From Leptolyngbya sp. FACHB-261 (lineage in GTDB: Bacteria; Cyanobacteriota; Cyanobacteriia; FACHB-261): a stretch of 64,000 bases of DNA. The position numbers were made by a program, and so were the translations under genes. Below are positions 19,129-27,727 of the stretch, piece by piece. Location of the stretch: positions 1 to 64,000 of the forward strand of contig NZ_JACJPL010000002.1 of the NCBI RefSeq assembly GCF_014696065.1, read 5' to 3'. The notes under the pieces were generated by a model. The model had not been told where the DNA came from and did not search any database. It worked only from the letters and a program-made list of their open reading frames with translations. Numbering within the stretch: the first letter of the stretch is position 1; each line of letters starts with the position of its first letter.

Positions 19129-19630
19129 CGCTGGTGGGAGAAAGAGGCTTGTTTAGGGTTTAGTTAGCTGGTTGAAATTAGGTCCGGTTCCCCCAGCATT
19201 GGGGGTTAGGGGGCCTCAAAATACGGCCTGTGGGTAGGGGCAGGGTTGTCCTGCCCTTACCGAGATGCCGCCAAAGGGTTAGCCACCCCGGTGGTTTGCC
19301 ATAGCAAGTCGGGGTGGCTAAGTAGGTGTTAAAATCACCCGTTAGCCTCCTGACTGTCCATAGAACAGTTGAGGGGTTAGCTACTCAGAGGTTGACCTAT
19401 AGCCTTTGAGTAGCGCTTAAGTTGTATGGATTGTTCGGCTGATTCGATAGGCAAATCCTCTGCTGCAAATGATTGAAGCTACAGTATCAGATAGTTGGGT
19501 GCTGTGCAATGGTATTGGTTTGCTATTGCAATAAGAGACCTACCCCCCCGACCCCCTTCCCTGCGAGGGAAGGGGGAGGCTCAGAGCTGACTTCCCTTTC
19601 TTCGTAAGGAGCATTCTATTTGATGTACTA
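19129..19630. other. Hairpin-rich non-coding region
   Basis: About 500 bases without a credible gene. It contains three adjacent hairpins (listed separately, 19279-19414), a C/G-rich palindrome near 19243-19260 (GGGGCAGGG...CCTGCCC), and near 19543-19580 a CCCCCTTCCCTGCGAGGGAAGGGGG palindrome that resembles the repeat copies at 55031 and 58549. It looks like a place where small palindromic repeats have accumulated. Confidence 0.6.
19279..19414. repeat. Array of three stem-loops, each led by GTTAGC
   Basis: Stem 1: TTAGCCACCCCG (19279-19290) pairs perfectly with CGGGGTGGCTAA (19310-19321). Stem 2: CCTC and ACTGT in 19346-19358 pair imperfectly with ACAGT and GAGG in 19365-19376. Stem 3: GCTACTCA (19380-19387) pairs perfectly with TGAGTAGC (19407-19414). 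Each begins with GTTAGC (19278, 19341, 19376), and a fourth GTTAGC stands at 19163. There is no T run after them, so they are not ordinary terminators. Confidence 0.6.
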
Positions 19631-19942
19631 CTAGGGCTGTTGTCTATTCTCTGCTCTCCAGTCTGCATAGTTTGCTAGTAGACGCTTCAGCTCATTTTGC
19701 TCACTGAAGGTGTAGACAGTTTCGAGGGGTTCCTGACCAGGCTTCGCTACAGAAGAAGTGATGGCTTGAAAGTTATGTCCTACAGCAAAACGAAAACCTT
19801 CGAGACCTGGCAGGTCTTTTACAAAGGTTAATGTTCCACCTGGAAGCGTGCCCACATACTCGAACTCTTCGAGATTAAGCCAGGTATACAAGTCGTCAAA
19901 GTTTTTGGTCAGTGTGGGCAACGTTTGAAGGCCAGTGGTCAT
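19631..19942 (-). CDS. Hypothetical protein
   Basis: 103 residues from an ATG at 19942. Compact mixed alpha/beta composition with Trp, Tyr and several acidic residues (LYTWLNLEEFEYVGTLPGG, FRFAVGHNFQAITSS), and a helical C-terminus (ELKRLLANYADWRAENR). No family recognised; it is probably a small soluble protein. An open frame on the same strand overlaps its first 47 bases in another phase (19896-20096) and could be an upstream partner. Confidence 0.5.
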   Translation of the reverse strand: MTTGLQTLPTLTKNFDDLYTWLNLEEFEYVGTLPGGTLTFVKDLPGLEGFRFAVGHNFQAITSSVAKPGQEPLETVYTFSEQNELKRLLANYADWRAENRQQP

Positions 19943-20096
19943 GTTTGCGTATATCCGTGCGTGTGTTTGTCAGATGGTTGATCACTCCACCTTCTATGGT
20001 TGCACAGTAGTCCAATAACTCGTGTTCTGTACAAAGTATCTGTACAAAGTAGTAGATGCTGTACTCAGCCCGTCTTGCTGCATGAAGTTGTAGCAA
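19896..20096 (-). CDS. Possible small protein or gene remnant
   Basis: 66 codons from a TTG at 20096. The same frame is open upstream for ten further codons without a normal start. The sequence looks protein-like (ARRAEYSIYYFVQILCTEHE, LDYCATIEGGVINHL) rather than random, but there is no ATG or GTG and no ribosome site. Either it is a decayed 5'-truncated gene or it uses the TTG. It overlaps the next gene by 47 bases. Confidence 0.25.
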   Translation of the reverse strand: MLQLHAARRAEYSIYYFVQILCTEHELLDYCATIEGGVINHLTNTRTDIRKHDHWPSNVAHTDQKL

Positions 20097-20192
20097 TTTA
20101 TAGAGGGCTTCTTCTTGATCTGTAACCTAGTGCATCGATAGCTTCAAAGTTATGTGACACATAAAAACAGTGTCTCTATCTCGTTTAGGCAC

Positions 20193-20241
20193 TTTAAAAA
20201 GCTCAGCCTGCCGTCTAGAAGTGTACTCCAAGCTGAACTTT
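20193..20241 (-). terminator. Terminator of the TIR cassette
   Basis: On the minus strand AGTTCAGC pairs with GCTGAGCT (eight pairs, one G-U), followed by TTTTTAAAG. It lies about 40 bases beyond the stop of the last TIR gene, which fits the end of that operon. Confidence 0.6.
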
Positions 20242-20278
20242 TCTAGCCTAGACTAAAGATAAAGGATTTCCACCAAAG

Positions 20279-21538
20279 TCAGATTGAGGAAACTGCACTA
20301 GTTGAGAATCCTACACTACTACCATTCGCGTTAGTATTATTTATCATCTCCTGAGCTACCTGCTTCTCAATCTGGTCAGTTTCATCGTCATTCAAGTACA
20401 AACACTTAACCTGTAAATAAGCCAGTACAGTACGGGCATCATTACCATGAATAGATTCTTCTTCAATTAAGGTGAGGAGCTTGGAATATATCTCTTTGTA
20501 ACGTTTCTCATTATATTGACGATTTGCTTCTTGCTCCTTGGATTCCTGTTCAATTACCTCTATATGCTCGCGTTTAATTCCTGTAGACTTTTCAATCCTT
20601 CTTAGCTCGTTTTTAACGTCTTCACTTATGACCCCCTGATTCTTCCGAATTCCATCAGAAAACACCTGTTTGTAGCGGCGCAAACTCTTCCGATACTCTT
20701 CCCTTGTCCCAACAACTCGTTCTTCTATTAGCCTTATATCATCATCACTAAGCTCCAACGATTGCTGTATCTTCCTCAACCCAATGCGGGTGTAGGGGCT
20801 AGGAGGATACTCTCTCTCCAATGCATAATACAACTGTTGCTCGTATTGTTGAAGCCTCTTTTGAAGTTCTATCCATTGTCGAGAATTAATTTGTCTGTCA
20901 ATTTGCTCTGTATGTTCCAACGCAAGCCCATATTTGGTTCTTAAGACATTAAGGACATCATTTCCAAGTGGAATTTCCTCAAGAAAGGCATCGGAGAAGA
21001 GAACTCTCTCAGAGAGCTTCTGCCGATAATCCTGCAAATTCCACTGTAATATCTTCTGCCTCCGATTTTCTATCAGCTTTTCAATACGGTCCTGAAGCCG
21101 TCTAACAATGTTTTGAAATGCATCATCTTGAGTTGGCCAAACCCTTCTATTATTTACGTGTTCACCGCCTTCAGGTAGGGGTTCAAGTTCGTGAAGCAAG
21201 GTAATCTCCCAGTTGACTGGACGGAGTATTACAGGAATAACACAAGCTTTTCCTGCTTCATGTCGTCTTATTGATAGCGTGAATACAGTCTCTCTTGCGT
21301 AATCTGAGCAGATCAGATCTGAACTCAGCAACAGCAAAATTACATCGGCTTCATTTATATGACGTTCGATTTCACACTTCTTATCTTGGGCCTCGATCTG
21401 TTCACAGTGCCAAACTACGTTTGTGAATAAATAGAGAGATTTAAGATGCTTCTCCAGGTCACCTACTAAACCTTTGTCTTTCTCAGAGAAGATATAAAAC
21501 GCTTTGATTGGTATATCAAGTTCTAAGAGTTCAGACAT
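20279..21538 (-). CDS. TIR-domain protein with C-terminal helical repeats
   Basis: 419 residues from the ATG at 21538 (MSELLELDIPIKAFYIFSEK); a longer form from 21586 exists but its extra residues look untranslated. Residues about 8-150 are a bacterial TIR domain: the FYIFSEKDKGLVGDLEKHL start, ADVILLLLSSDLICSDYARE with the Glu expected for NAD-cleaving TIRs, RHEAGKACVIPVILRPVNW, and the LEPLPEGGEHV end. After a long helix come repeated helical units that share the pattern L-R-x(4-6)-L-x(4)-D/H-I-x-x-I-E (near LALEHTEQIDRQ, LELSDDDIRLIEERV, TGIKREHIEVIEQE, LYLNDDETDQIEKQV). Third gene of a minus-strand cassette; probably a defence or self/non-self signalling protein by family, not proven. Confidence 0.85.
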   Translation of the reverse strand: MSELLELDIPIKAFYIFSEKDKGLVGDLEKHLKSLYLFTNVVWHCEQIEAQDKKCEIERHINEADVILLLLSSDLICSDYARETVFTLSIRRHEAGKACVIPVILRPVNWEITLLHELEPLPEGGEHVNNRRVWPTQDDAFQNIVRRLQDRIEKLIENRRQKILQWNLQDYRQKLSERVLFSDAFLEEIPLGNDVLNVLRTKYGLALEHTEQIDRQINSRQWIELQKRLQQYEQQLYYALEREYPPSPYTRIGLRKIQQSLELSDDDIRLIEERVVGTREEYRKSLRRYKQVFSDGIRKNQGVISEDVKNELRRIEKSTGIKREHIEVIEQESKEQEANRQYNEKRYKEIYSKLLTLIEEESIHGNDARTVLAYLQVKCLYLNDDETDQIEKQVAQEMINNTNANGSSVGFSTSAVSSI

Positions 21539-21646
21539 AGCAGGGCACCAAGAGAATAGATTGGGTAGAGAGGGCATTCGATCCAAATCTGACTATTTCC
21601 TTCCAAGCTCCCTTTATCCACAAGGAGAACAACACTAAAGGAAAGA

Positions 21647-22423
21647 TCAAGATAAATTTCTCATCTTCTTAGCTATAGTTCGGAGCCTGTCTTCAATCTC
21701 AGAGAATGCTTCATCCTCAGAAGGCCATACCTTTTTATTGGTAACATGTTGACCTTCACTAAGTAGCGGTTCCAATTCCCGAAAAGGTGTAGATTTCCAA
21801 CTGCATGGACGAAGAATAACAGGGATGACGGAAGCCTTTTTAGCTTTATATTGGCTCAGCGAGATTTCGGAAACTTCACGACATAGTGCGGAATTGATGG
21901 AATCATCAATAAAGTCTTGACTCATTAGAGGCAGAATAATACGCGCCGAGTTCAGATTCTCTATCACCACACGACGTTTATTACTACCTGGTTCAACGTA
22001 GCCCTCGTGCCAGTGCTTAATTAAGCCCTCATTCTCCAGTGAGTTGAGCCGCTTTTTAAATTCTTTCCAAAGCCTAACATCCCTGTTGGATTGGCGAGAA
22101 TACCAGCAAAAAACTCTGATAGGCGCCTTGGGAGGTACTGAAATATGATAGTTATCAGGGGGAGAACTTATTTCCATCCCCTCAATCTCTTTCATATCCT
22201 CAATTTCTAATCCACTAGCAGCTGATGAATGTTGACTCGGAGAAGATGGCAGACTGCTTGACAGTCTAGCAATGTTCTGGTGACACTCTTCGATCAGCTC
22301 ATCAAGCTCAAATTTTTGTTCAGCACTTGCAGTTTTAGCTCGCTCTTTCTCGAAAGAAAATAGCTTCTTTCTCCATATGTCGATTGCGTTGTTCGAGTCT
22401 GAAGAGGAATAACCTTGGTTCAT
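21647..22423 (-). CDS. TIR-domain protein with N-terminal adaptor-like helix
   Basis: 258 residues. Residues about 15-60 are a charged helix (KKLFSFEKERAKTASAEQKF) that closely resembles the N-terminus of the upstream protein. A Ser/Pro-rich linker follows, and then a TIR domain at about 100-255: RVFCWYSRQSNRDVRLWKEF, an EPGSNKRRVVIENLNSA segment, ARIILPLMSQDFIDDS, the Glu of CREVSEISLSQYK, KKASVIPVILRPCSW and ELEPLLSEGQHV. Its ATG overlaps the stop of the upstream gene (ATGA), so translation is coupled. The next TIR gene starts about 108 bases downstream. TIR enzymes of this type cleave NAD or make cyclic ADP-ribose signals; which applies here is unknown. Confidence 0.85.
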   Translation of the reverse strand: MNQGYSSSDSNNAIDIWRKKLFSFEKERAKTASAEQKFELDELIEECHQNIARLSSSLPSSPSQHSSAASGLEIEDMKEIEGMEISSPPDNYHISVPPKAPIRVFCWYSRQSNRDVRLWKEFKKRLNSLENEGLIKHWHEGYVEPGSNKRRVVIENLNSARIILPLMSQDFIDDSINSALCREVSEISLSQYKAKKASVIPVILRPCSWKSTPFRELEPLLSEGQHVTNKKVWPSEDEAFSEIEDRLRTIAKKMRNLS

Positions 22424-22923
22424 GCTTTATTGCTAAATAATGTTTTAATTCCTCGCCACACTCTAACTATTGAAGCTTCCGTGTCGAGTTCCATCTCATA
22501 TGATGCAATGAGTGGAATGACAGGCAAAGCTACTTTTAGTTTTGCTGCTGCGGTTTTTCCGGGGTCTTCTAGCTTCTCCCGGATATCCATTAATAGCTGT
22601 CTCATCTCGTCTGGATACTTGTCAAGCGGAGAACTTTCAAGGTGTTCGACAGCTTGAGTGACTTGAATGATAGCAGTCTCTGCATCTGGCTCTGAGATCA
22701 AGAATGCTTCTGACTCTTTAGCAAGGAGTTCACCATACTCAACTTCGTGCTTACGAATGCTGGGTAAGATTTCTCGTTTGATTCGCTGTCGTAGTTCAAA
22801 GTTTGCATTAGCACTAGCGCTAAGGTCAAGCTCTTTCTGAAATTCACCGAGCTTTTCGTATTCAATTTCAAGAATCTCTTCTAGATGAATCAACCTCTGT
22901 TGATTTATTCGATCAGGACGCAT
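22420..22923 (-). CDS. Adaptor-like protein of the TIR cassette
   Basis: 167 residues. Residues about 10-65 form a helical segment (EYEKLGEFQKELDLSASANA, NFELRQRIKREILPSIRK) that matches the N-terminus of the next protein in spacing and key residues (K-L-x-x-F-x-K-E...S-A-S-A...F-E-L), so both carry the same small domain. This resembles the effector-associated adaptor domains described in cyanobacterial conflict systems, an inference from pattern only. The C-terminal part (AAAKLKVALPVIPLIASYEM) has a mildly hydrophobic stretch followed by an ELDTE motif that I recall from other cyanobacterial signalling proteins. First gene of the operon, with a 733-base spacer upstream. Confidence 0.7.
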   Translation of the reverse strand: MRPDRINQQRLIHLEEILEIEYEKLGEFQKELDLSASANANFELRQRIKREILPSIRKHEVEYGELLAKESEAFLISEPDAETAIIQVTQAVEHLESSPLDKYPDEMRQLLMDIREKLEDPGKTAAAKLKVALPVIPLIASYEMELDTEASIVRVWRGIKTLFSNKA

Positions 22924-23656
22924 GGAAATACACCTCTATTAGGTTTTCACAGCAAAGTGTTCAATCACTAAAGCTGTAGAGACTGACTGCGCAATTTAGT
23001 TGTTAGAAATCAATTCACTGGCTCTAGAACATTACCGTTACAGGTGATTGGAGGCAAAGCTGGGTACCAGTATATATTCACCGACCGATAGTGTCGTGAT
23101 GTCAGCAGCCAAACAACGTGATCAATATCAACCAGAGTTGTCTGTTGTATGCAGTTGAATGCAGTTTTTTTTAACGCTACCTAAACGTTTAATGTTGGCT
23201 AACTTACCTCAAATATCTCTTGAGCTACCCTCTAAGGTAACTGTCAAGGCTAGAAGTTCTTGTTTTATAGCTAAAAACAGCGGTATCCATCCTTAAAAAG
23301 CAAATTCACCCCTTTTAGTGGAACCTTATTCTCTTTATCTCGACGCCGTTAGCCACAAAGCCAAAGGTTGCACCTTTACAAAGCTAAGGAACGCAGCTAG
23401 ATCTCTAGCTAAGCCTCCCAGAATTCAGGGATTGGAGCCTTAATGAGCTACTAAGTGACCTGCCTCCCAACCACAGCCAGTGGCTGAGCACAGGTATAAA
23501 TACTTATCTTAGGATTCACTGCCAAATTTTGAGGATGTTAGTCAAGATGGAGTTAAGGAACATTACGACTCGCTAGCCCAGCCACAGCAAAGCGAGAACG
23601 CAATAGTAGACTGATTCACATTGCACGGAAGCCGATACCTCACCGTTTTCTAAACT
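22924..23656. other. Long AT-rich spacer between TIR cassette and hemB
   Basis: About 730 bases between divergent transcripts, so it holds the promoters of the TIR cassette (minus) and hemB (plus). It is A+T-rich for this window, with a T8 run near 23166 and stop codons throughout. I see no open frame, tRNA, long hairpin or repeat in it. Confidence 0.5.
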
Positions 23657-24766
23657 ATGTTTCCTCAACAGCGTCCGCGCCGCCTGCGCAACCATCCCCA
23701 ACTCCGGCGTATGGTCCGGGAAACGGTTCTGACAACCGACGACCTCATCTACCCGCTGTTTGCGGTTCCCGGCACCAACTTCGCCAAAGAAGTCAAATCG
23801 ATGCCAGGTGTGTACCAGCTTTCCGTGGACAAGATTGTTGAGGAAGCCAAACAAGTCTACGACCTAGGCATCCCCGCGATCATCCTGTTCGGCATCCCCG
23901 AAATCAAAGACATCGAGGCCACCGGCGCTTGGCACGATCACGGCATGATCCAACAAGCCGCTCGCGCCGTCAAAGCTGCCGTGCCAGAACTGCTGGTCAT
24001 CGCCGACACCTGCCTCTGCGAATACACCAGCCACGGCCACTGCGGCTTCCTGCAAACCGGCGACCTCAGCGGTCGAGTGCTCAACGACCCCACCCTGGAA
24101 CTGCTCAAGAAAACAGCAGTCTCCCAAGTGCGGGCTGGCGCTGATGTGATTGCTCCCTCCGGCATGATGGACGGCTTCGTACGAGCCATCCGCGAAGGAC
24201 TTGACGAAGCCGGTCACACCGACATTCCGATCATGTCCTACGCCGCCAAATACGCCTCCGCCTACTACGGCCCCTTCCGCGACGCCGCCGAATCTGCACC
24301 TCAGTTTGGCGACCGCCGGACCTACCAGATGGATCCCGGCAACGGACGCGAAGCGATCAAAGAAATCGAACTGGACATCGCCGAAGGCGCGGACATGTTG
24401 ATGGTCAAGCCCGCCCTGTCCTACATGGATATCATCTGGCGCGTCAAGGAAGCCACCCATCTGCCCGTCTTCGCCTACAACGTCTCCGGCGAATACTCAA
24501 TGGTCAAAGCCGCTGCCCTCAACGGCTGGATCGACGAGGAGCGCGTGGTGCTAGAAACCCTGACCAGCATGAAGCGGGCCGGTGCTGATGGCATCCTCAC
24601 CTACCACGCCAAAGATGTCGCCCGTTGGTTAGGAGCAGGCAGCCAGCAAGCTCAACAGGCCGAGCCCAGCGATGACAAAAACACTGTCGCCCCCTGCCTG
24701 CGCACCCCCTCCGAGCAATATCAGCCGGTGAGCGAAACCCTGCTTCAGCCAGAAGTGCAAGTCTAA
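23657..24766 (+). CDS. hemB: Porphobilinogen synthase (ALA dehydratase)
   Basis: Condenses two 5-aminolevulinate molecules to porphobilinogen, the shared early step to haem, chlorophyll and bilins. The metal-binding cysteines are present (C119, C121, C129 in [14 protein letters not shown]), and so are both active-site lysines (K198 in [13 protein letters not shown]251 in [11 protein letters not shown]). At 369 residues it is longer than the usual 320-330: after the conserved end ([11 protein letters not shown]) there are about 40 extra low-complexity residues rich in Gln, Ala and Glu. The gene is strongly C-rich at third positions, more so than its neighbours, which suggests high expression. 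It stands alone, closed by a terminator. Confidence 0.96.
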   Translation: MFPQQRPRRLRNHPQLRRMVRETVLTTDDLIYPLFAVPGTNFAKEVKSMPGVYQLSVDKIVEEAKQVYDLGIPAIILFGIPEIKDIEATGAWHDHGMIQQAARAVKAAVPELLVIADTCLCEYTSHGHCGFLQTGDLSGRVLNDPTLELLKKTAVSQVRAGADVIAPSGMMDGFVRAIREGLDEAGHTDIPIMSYAAKYASAYYGPFRDAAESAPQFGDRRTYQMDPGNGREAIKEIELDIAEGADMLMVKPALSYMDIIWRVKEATHLPVFAYNVSGEYSMVKAAALNGWIDEERVVLETLTSMKRAGADGILTYHAKDVARWLGAGSQQAQQAEPSDDKNTVAPCLRTPSEQYQPVSETLLQPEVQV

Positions 24767-24880
24767 GACTGCACTCTGAAGGGTCAATCTGAAGCCCCAA
24801 TCCAAAGCGTTCCTCTAGAGCAAAGACAAGACTGAGCTGAGGATCTGTATCCTCAGCTGGCAAGAACCTAGAACTCGGGC

Positions 24881-24909
24881 AAGGTAGGCATTACGCCTAC
24901 CTTTTTTTT
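24881..24909 (+). terminator. Rho-independent terminator after hemB
   Basis: GGTAGGC, loop ATTAC, GCCTACC and eight Ts form a canonical terminator about 115 bases past the hemB stop. The distance leaves a 3' untranslated tail that overlaps no gene. Confidence 0.9.
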
Positions 24910-24980
24910 GGCTTTCTCTAACCTTTTTTATCGGCCAAGTTTCCAAAGCGCAGCGGCCTGTGCCTGCCTGTGCCTAATGA

Positions 24981-26225
24981 TCAGCTCCAATTCTGGTCAG
25001 GAACTTTGCGCAAGCGTTTGGCCGCGTCTACCACATCCTGCAACTCCACCGGGTCACTGAGGGGGTCCTCATCTAGAGCGATGACCCGGTTGAATTCTTT
25101 CTGCCAGCGCCGCAGTTCTGCCACATAGGGTTCGTGCGGCACTCGCTTCAGGTCGTCCCCTTCTGGCACCAAATCGCAGATGCCGTTGTGTAACCACTCG
25201 CCCGTGTGCCAATCAGGCATATCAACAGCAGGAAATAAACAGATGCCATGCAGATCCATGCCGCTATTCACTGCTGCCAAAGACTCCTCGACCACATCCT
25301 TCAGCCAGGCTGCCCTGCCCCCACCTAGGCCACTGGTTTCGCCAATGATCATCGGTCGCTGATAGCGCTGCCAAACCGTTTGCAGTAAGTCATGGAGCGG
25401 CTTGATGCGGTCATCGTGGGGCTCTAGGGCCTGGTGCGGTCCCTGCGCTCGATACTCCATCTGACCAAACGAGTAATTATTGGCGCCCACAATATCGAGA
25501 ATCTCCGGCGACCCGCCCAGTTCTGGGTGCTCTTTGCCGTAGATGATGTCCCAAGCCAGAAACGTATCGACGTAGGTTTCGTGTTCGGCAGCCTCGATTT
25601 GATCCGGTTGGTCGCGGGGAGCCACCACCTGAACCAGCGGATCGATGTGAACCATCCTCGCCTGCGGCTCTACCTCGCGAATAGCTTTGACACCAGCAAT
25701 CGCCGCCTTGCACAAACTCAGCCTGAGACGAAAGCGATCCTCTTTTGTGGTTCCATAGGGCGCAGCCCAACCCCACTCACCGCCGCAGAACGAGAAGAAA
25801 GTGATCTCATTGATAGGCGTGAAGAAATAGGGACCACGCAGGCGGGGAATCACATACTCAGCGGCAGCGCGGCAGTAGCTGGCAAACCGTTCAGTAAACG
25901 CATCCGAGAACGGGTCCAAGTCATCAGGGTAGCCGTAGTGGCAGAGATCCCAAATCGGGCTGATCTGACACTCCGCCATCGCTTCGATCATCGGGTCAAT
26001 GCGGGAGAAGTCATAACGCCCACCGACATCAATCATGGGCCAGGGAATGCCCTCCCTAGCCACAGCAATACCCAGCGACCGCAAAATGTTGTAGTCCTCT
26101 CGGACATGGCGGTCGTGCTGCGTTTCCTCAGTCAAGTCGCGCCGCTGTTTTTCCTTCCAGCGAAAGGTCGAACATTCAAAGCCAGAGATGAAGAAAGTGG
26201 GGAAGATACCGGGTCGTTGAGCCAT
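24981..26225 (-). CDS. Glycoside hydrolase family 1-like protein
   Basis: About 414 residues of TIM-barrel type. The pair of catalytic glutamates expected for clan GH-A is visible: acid/base in FFTPINEITFFSF (about residue 150) and nucleophile in RPMIIGETSGLGGGR (about 300). FFISGFECSTFRW at the N-terminus and LRSLGIAVAREGIPW also fit beta-glucosidase-like enzymes. The barrel is shorter than typical GH1 (about 450), so it may be a divergent branch, and the substrate is not predictable. I start it at the ATG at 26225 (MAQRPGIFPTF); 26264 is possible. The next minus-strand gene upstream (DUF4336) ends 87 bases before, so co-transcription is plausible. Confidence 0.75.
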   Translation of the reverse strand: MAQRPGIFPTFFISGFECSTFRWKEKQRRDLTEETQHDRHVREDYNILRSLGIAVAREGIPWPMIDVGGRYDFSRIDPMIEAMAECQISPIWDLCHYGYPDDLDPFSDAFTERFASYCRAAAEYVIPRLRGPYFFTPINEITFFSFCGGEWGWAAPYGTTKEDRFRLRLSLCKAAIAGVKAIREVEPQARMVHIDPLVQVVAPRDQPDQIEAAEHETYVDTFLAWDIIYGKEHPELGGSPEILDIVGANNYSFGQMEYRAQGPHQALEPHDDRIKPLHDLLQTVWQRYQRPMIIGETSGLGGGRAAWLKDVVEESLAAVNSGMDLHGICLFPAVDMPDWHTGEWLHNGICDLVPEGDDLKRVPHEPYVAELRRWQKEFNRVIALDEDPLSDPVELQDVVDAAKRLRKVPDQNWS

Positions 26226-26311
26226 GTGTTGAGCCCTAGGTTGAGCCATATCTTCAGTGCCCATTTATTGCCCATTTGCTAATTGTTTGTTTAGCCCCAC
26301 ACCTTATTTCT

Positions 26312-27556
26312 CTAGACCTTCTCCTTCGCGGGGGGTGTGATGCCGCGCTTATTGAGACCTACTTCGAGTTCCTTGAGGAATTCAAAATCTTCCTCGGGTA
26401 GAAGCGGATGGGCCCCGCCGCTCGCGTCGCTGAGAGCCGGTTGCTTCTCCAAAAAGGCAAAGGCCTGGCGGAACTGGGCAGGGCCTACTTCTAACGGTGA
26501 GTCTAGGTGGCAGGGAATAATGCGCTCAAAATTCCAACTGGCGACTTGATCAGCCCAGTCAATCGTCTCCTGGGGAGCCCGGTTCAAGATTAGGGTCTGC
26601 AAAATCGGCGCAACAAACAGACGCCCACTGCCGCGTAGGGCCTCAAACGACTGCTGCCACTTCTCTTTCCAACTGAAAGGAAACCAACCGAAGAAAGCTT
26701 TTCTAGACCGATCCGGTGCTTTGAGCGCATCCCGAATCGACTGTCCCAGTTCAACCACTTCTAGGCTGCTGGGGCGGAAGTAAAAGGCAAACAGTGCAAT
26801 ACGCTGCCAACCTTTACGGCGATTGACCTCGTTATCCTCGACTGTGTCGAAGGCGCTATCTCTAGCATGGAACAGCAAGGCGTAGGGCTCCAATTGCACA
26901 ATAGCCGGTGGGTCTTCCGGCACAGAGAGCACAGAGTCCGTGACCAGTAGCGTGCGCGAGCGCTTGTGGAAGAAGGCAACTTCCCCGAATGGCCCTTGCC
27001 CTAAGTCAACGTCTAGGACCGCGTAGTCAAATTCATCAGCGAAGGGAGTTTGGCTGCTGTCTGCGGGGAGAACATGAGTGCGCTTCAGCGGAAAGCCGAG
27101 CCAACTCAGGGGCAGATTCAACGGAAAGCTCCACTGCTTCGCGGCAACAAACACCTGCGAATTAGGAAAGCGCCTAGCGAAAGGACCGACAAAAACCTTG
27201 TGCTCCAGGCCAGAAACCGTGGGCAGGACAATATATTTGATGTCCCCATGCTGCGCGACCAGCTCTTGGACCAGCCGAATGCACTCTGGCGTCGGCGCAA
27301 CTGGCGCGTAGACCAGCAGGCCGCCAGCTTCCAGCTTCACGACCGTCATGCGAATGGGCACGATCACGTAGATAATGCCCTGGACCTGGTCGAAGGTCCA
27401 AACCGTGTCCTTCACGACCTCCGTGCGCAGGGTTCGCCGTCTGCCATAGGGGTAGAGAGGCACCGCAGGCCAAAAAGGCCACGACCAATCTTTGGGTTGG
27501 ATGGCAGGAACCGGTTGCTCCTGCGTCTCCTGACCGTTCATGGTGGTTTTAGCCAC
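26312..27556 (-). CDS. DUF4336 domain-containing protein
   Basis: 414 residues. The sequence PYGRRRTLRTEVVKDTVWTF followed by QGIIYVIVPIRMTVVKL and YAPVAPTPECIRLVQEL fits DUF4336, a metallo-beta-lactamase-like fold common in cyanobacteria and plants. The usual HxHxDH zinc motif of that superfamily is replaced here by VLPTVSGLEHKVFVGPFARR, as in the rest of DUF4336, so enzymatic activity is uncertain. A C-terminal region (HLDSPLEVGPAQFRQAF) contains a conserved-looking His-Asp. Soluble, with no signal peptide. It is divergent from the methyltransferase gene. Confidence 0.8.
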   Translation of the reverse strand: MAKTTMNGQETQEQPVPAIQPKDWSWPFWPAVPLYPYGRRRTLRTEVVKDTVWTFDQVQGIIYVIVPIRMTVVKLEAGGLLVYAPVAPTPECIRLVQELVAQHGDIKYIVLPTVSGLEHKVFVGPFARRFPNSQVFVAAKQWSFPLNLPLSWLGFPLKRTHVLPADSSQTPFADEFDYAVLDVDLGQGPFGEVAFFHKRSRTLLVTDSVLSVPEDPPAIVQLEPYALLFHARDSAFDTVEDNEVNRRKGWQRIALFAFYFRPSSLEVVELGQSIRDALKAPDRSRKAFFGWFPFSWKEKWQQSFEALRGSGRLFVAPILQTLILNRAPQETIDWADQVASWNFERIIPCHLDSPLEVGPAQFRQAFAFLEKQPALSDASGGAHPLLPEEDFEFLKELEVGLNKRGITPPAKEKV

Positions 27557-27727
27557 TCCAAGCCCCTCTTACCAATCCTGCCAATATCAAAGCTTGAGAT
27601 CTGGATTAGTTCAATCTCTAAAGGTTGGAGTTTAGCAAATTTCGCCTGGATAACCTAACGATCTTCTAAACCCACTGACTAAACCTCGGCTTTTTGTGAC
27701 AATCTGCGTGACAGAGCTCAATGCAAG

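Noticed and set aside
23864-24460. 198-codon minus-strand frame inside hemB
   Set aside because: Shadow of the C-rich third positions of hemB; no family resemblance.
25434-26282. 282-codon plus-strand frame opposite the GH1-like gene
   Set aside because: Antisense shadow; the minus-strand frame carries the catalytic glutamates and family motifs.
27050-27658. 202-codon plus-strand frame opposite DUF4336
   Set aside because: Basic, Arg/Asn-rich composition without protein features; antisense to a recognised gene.
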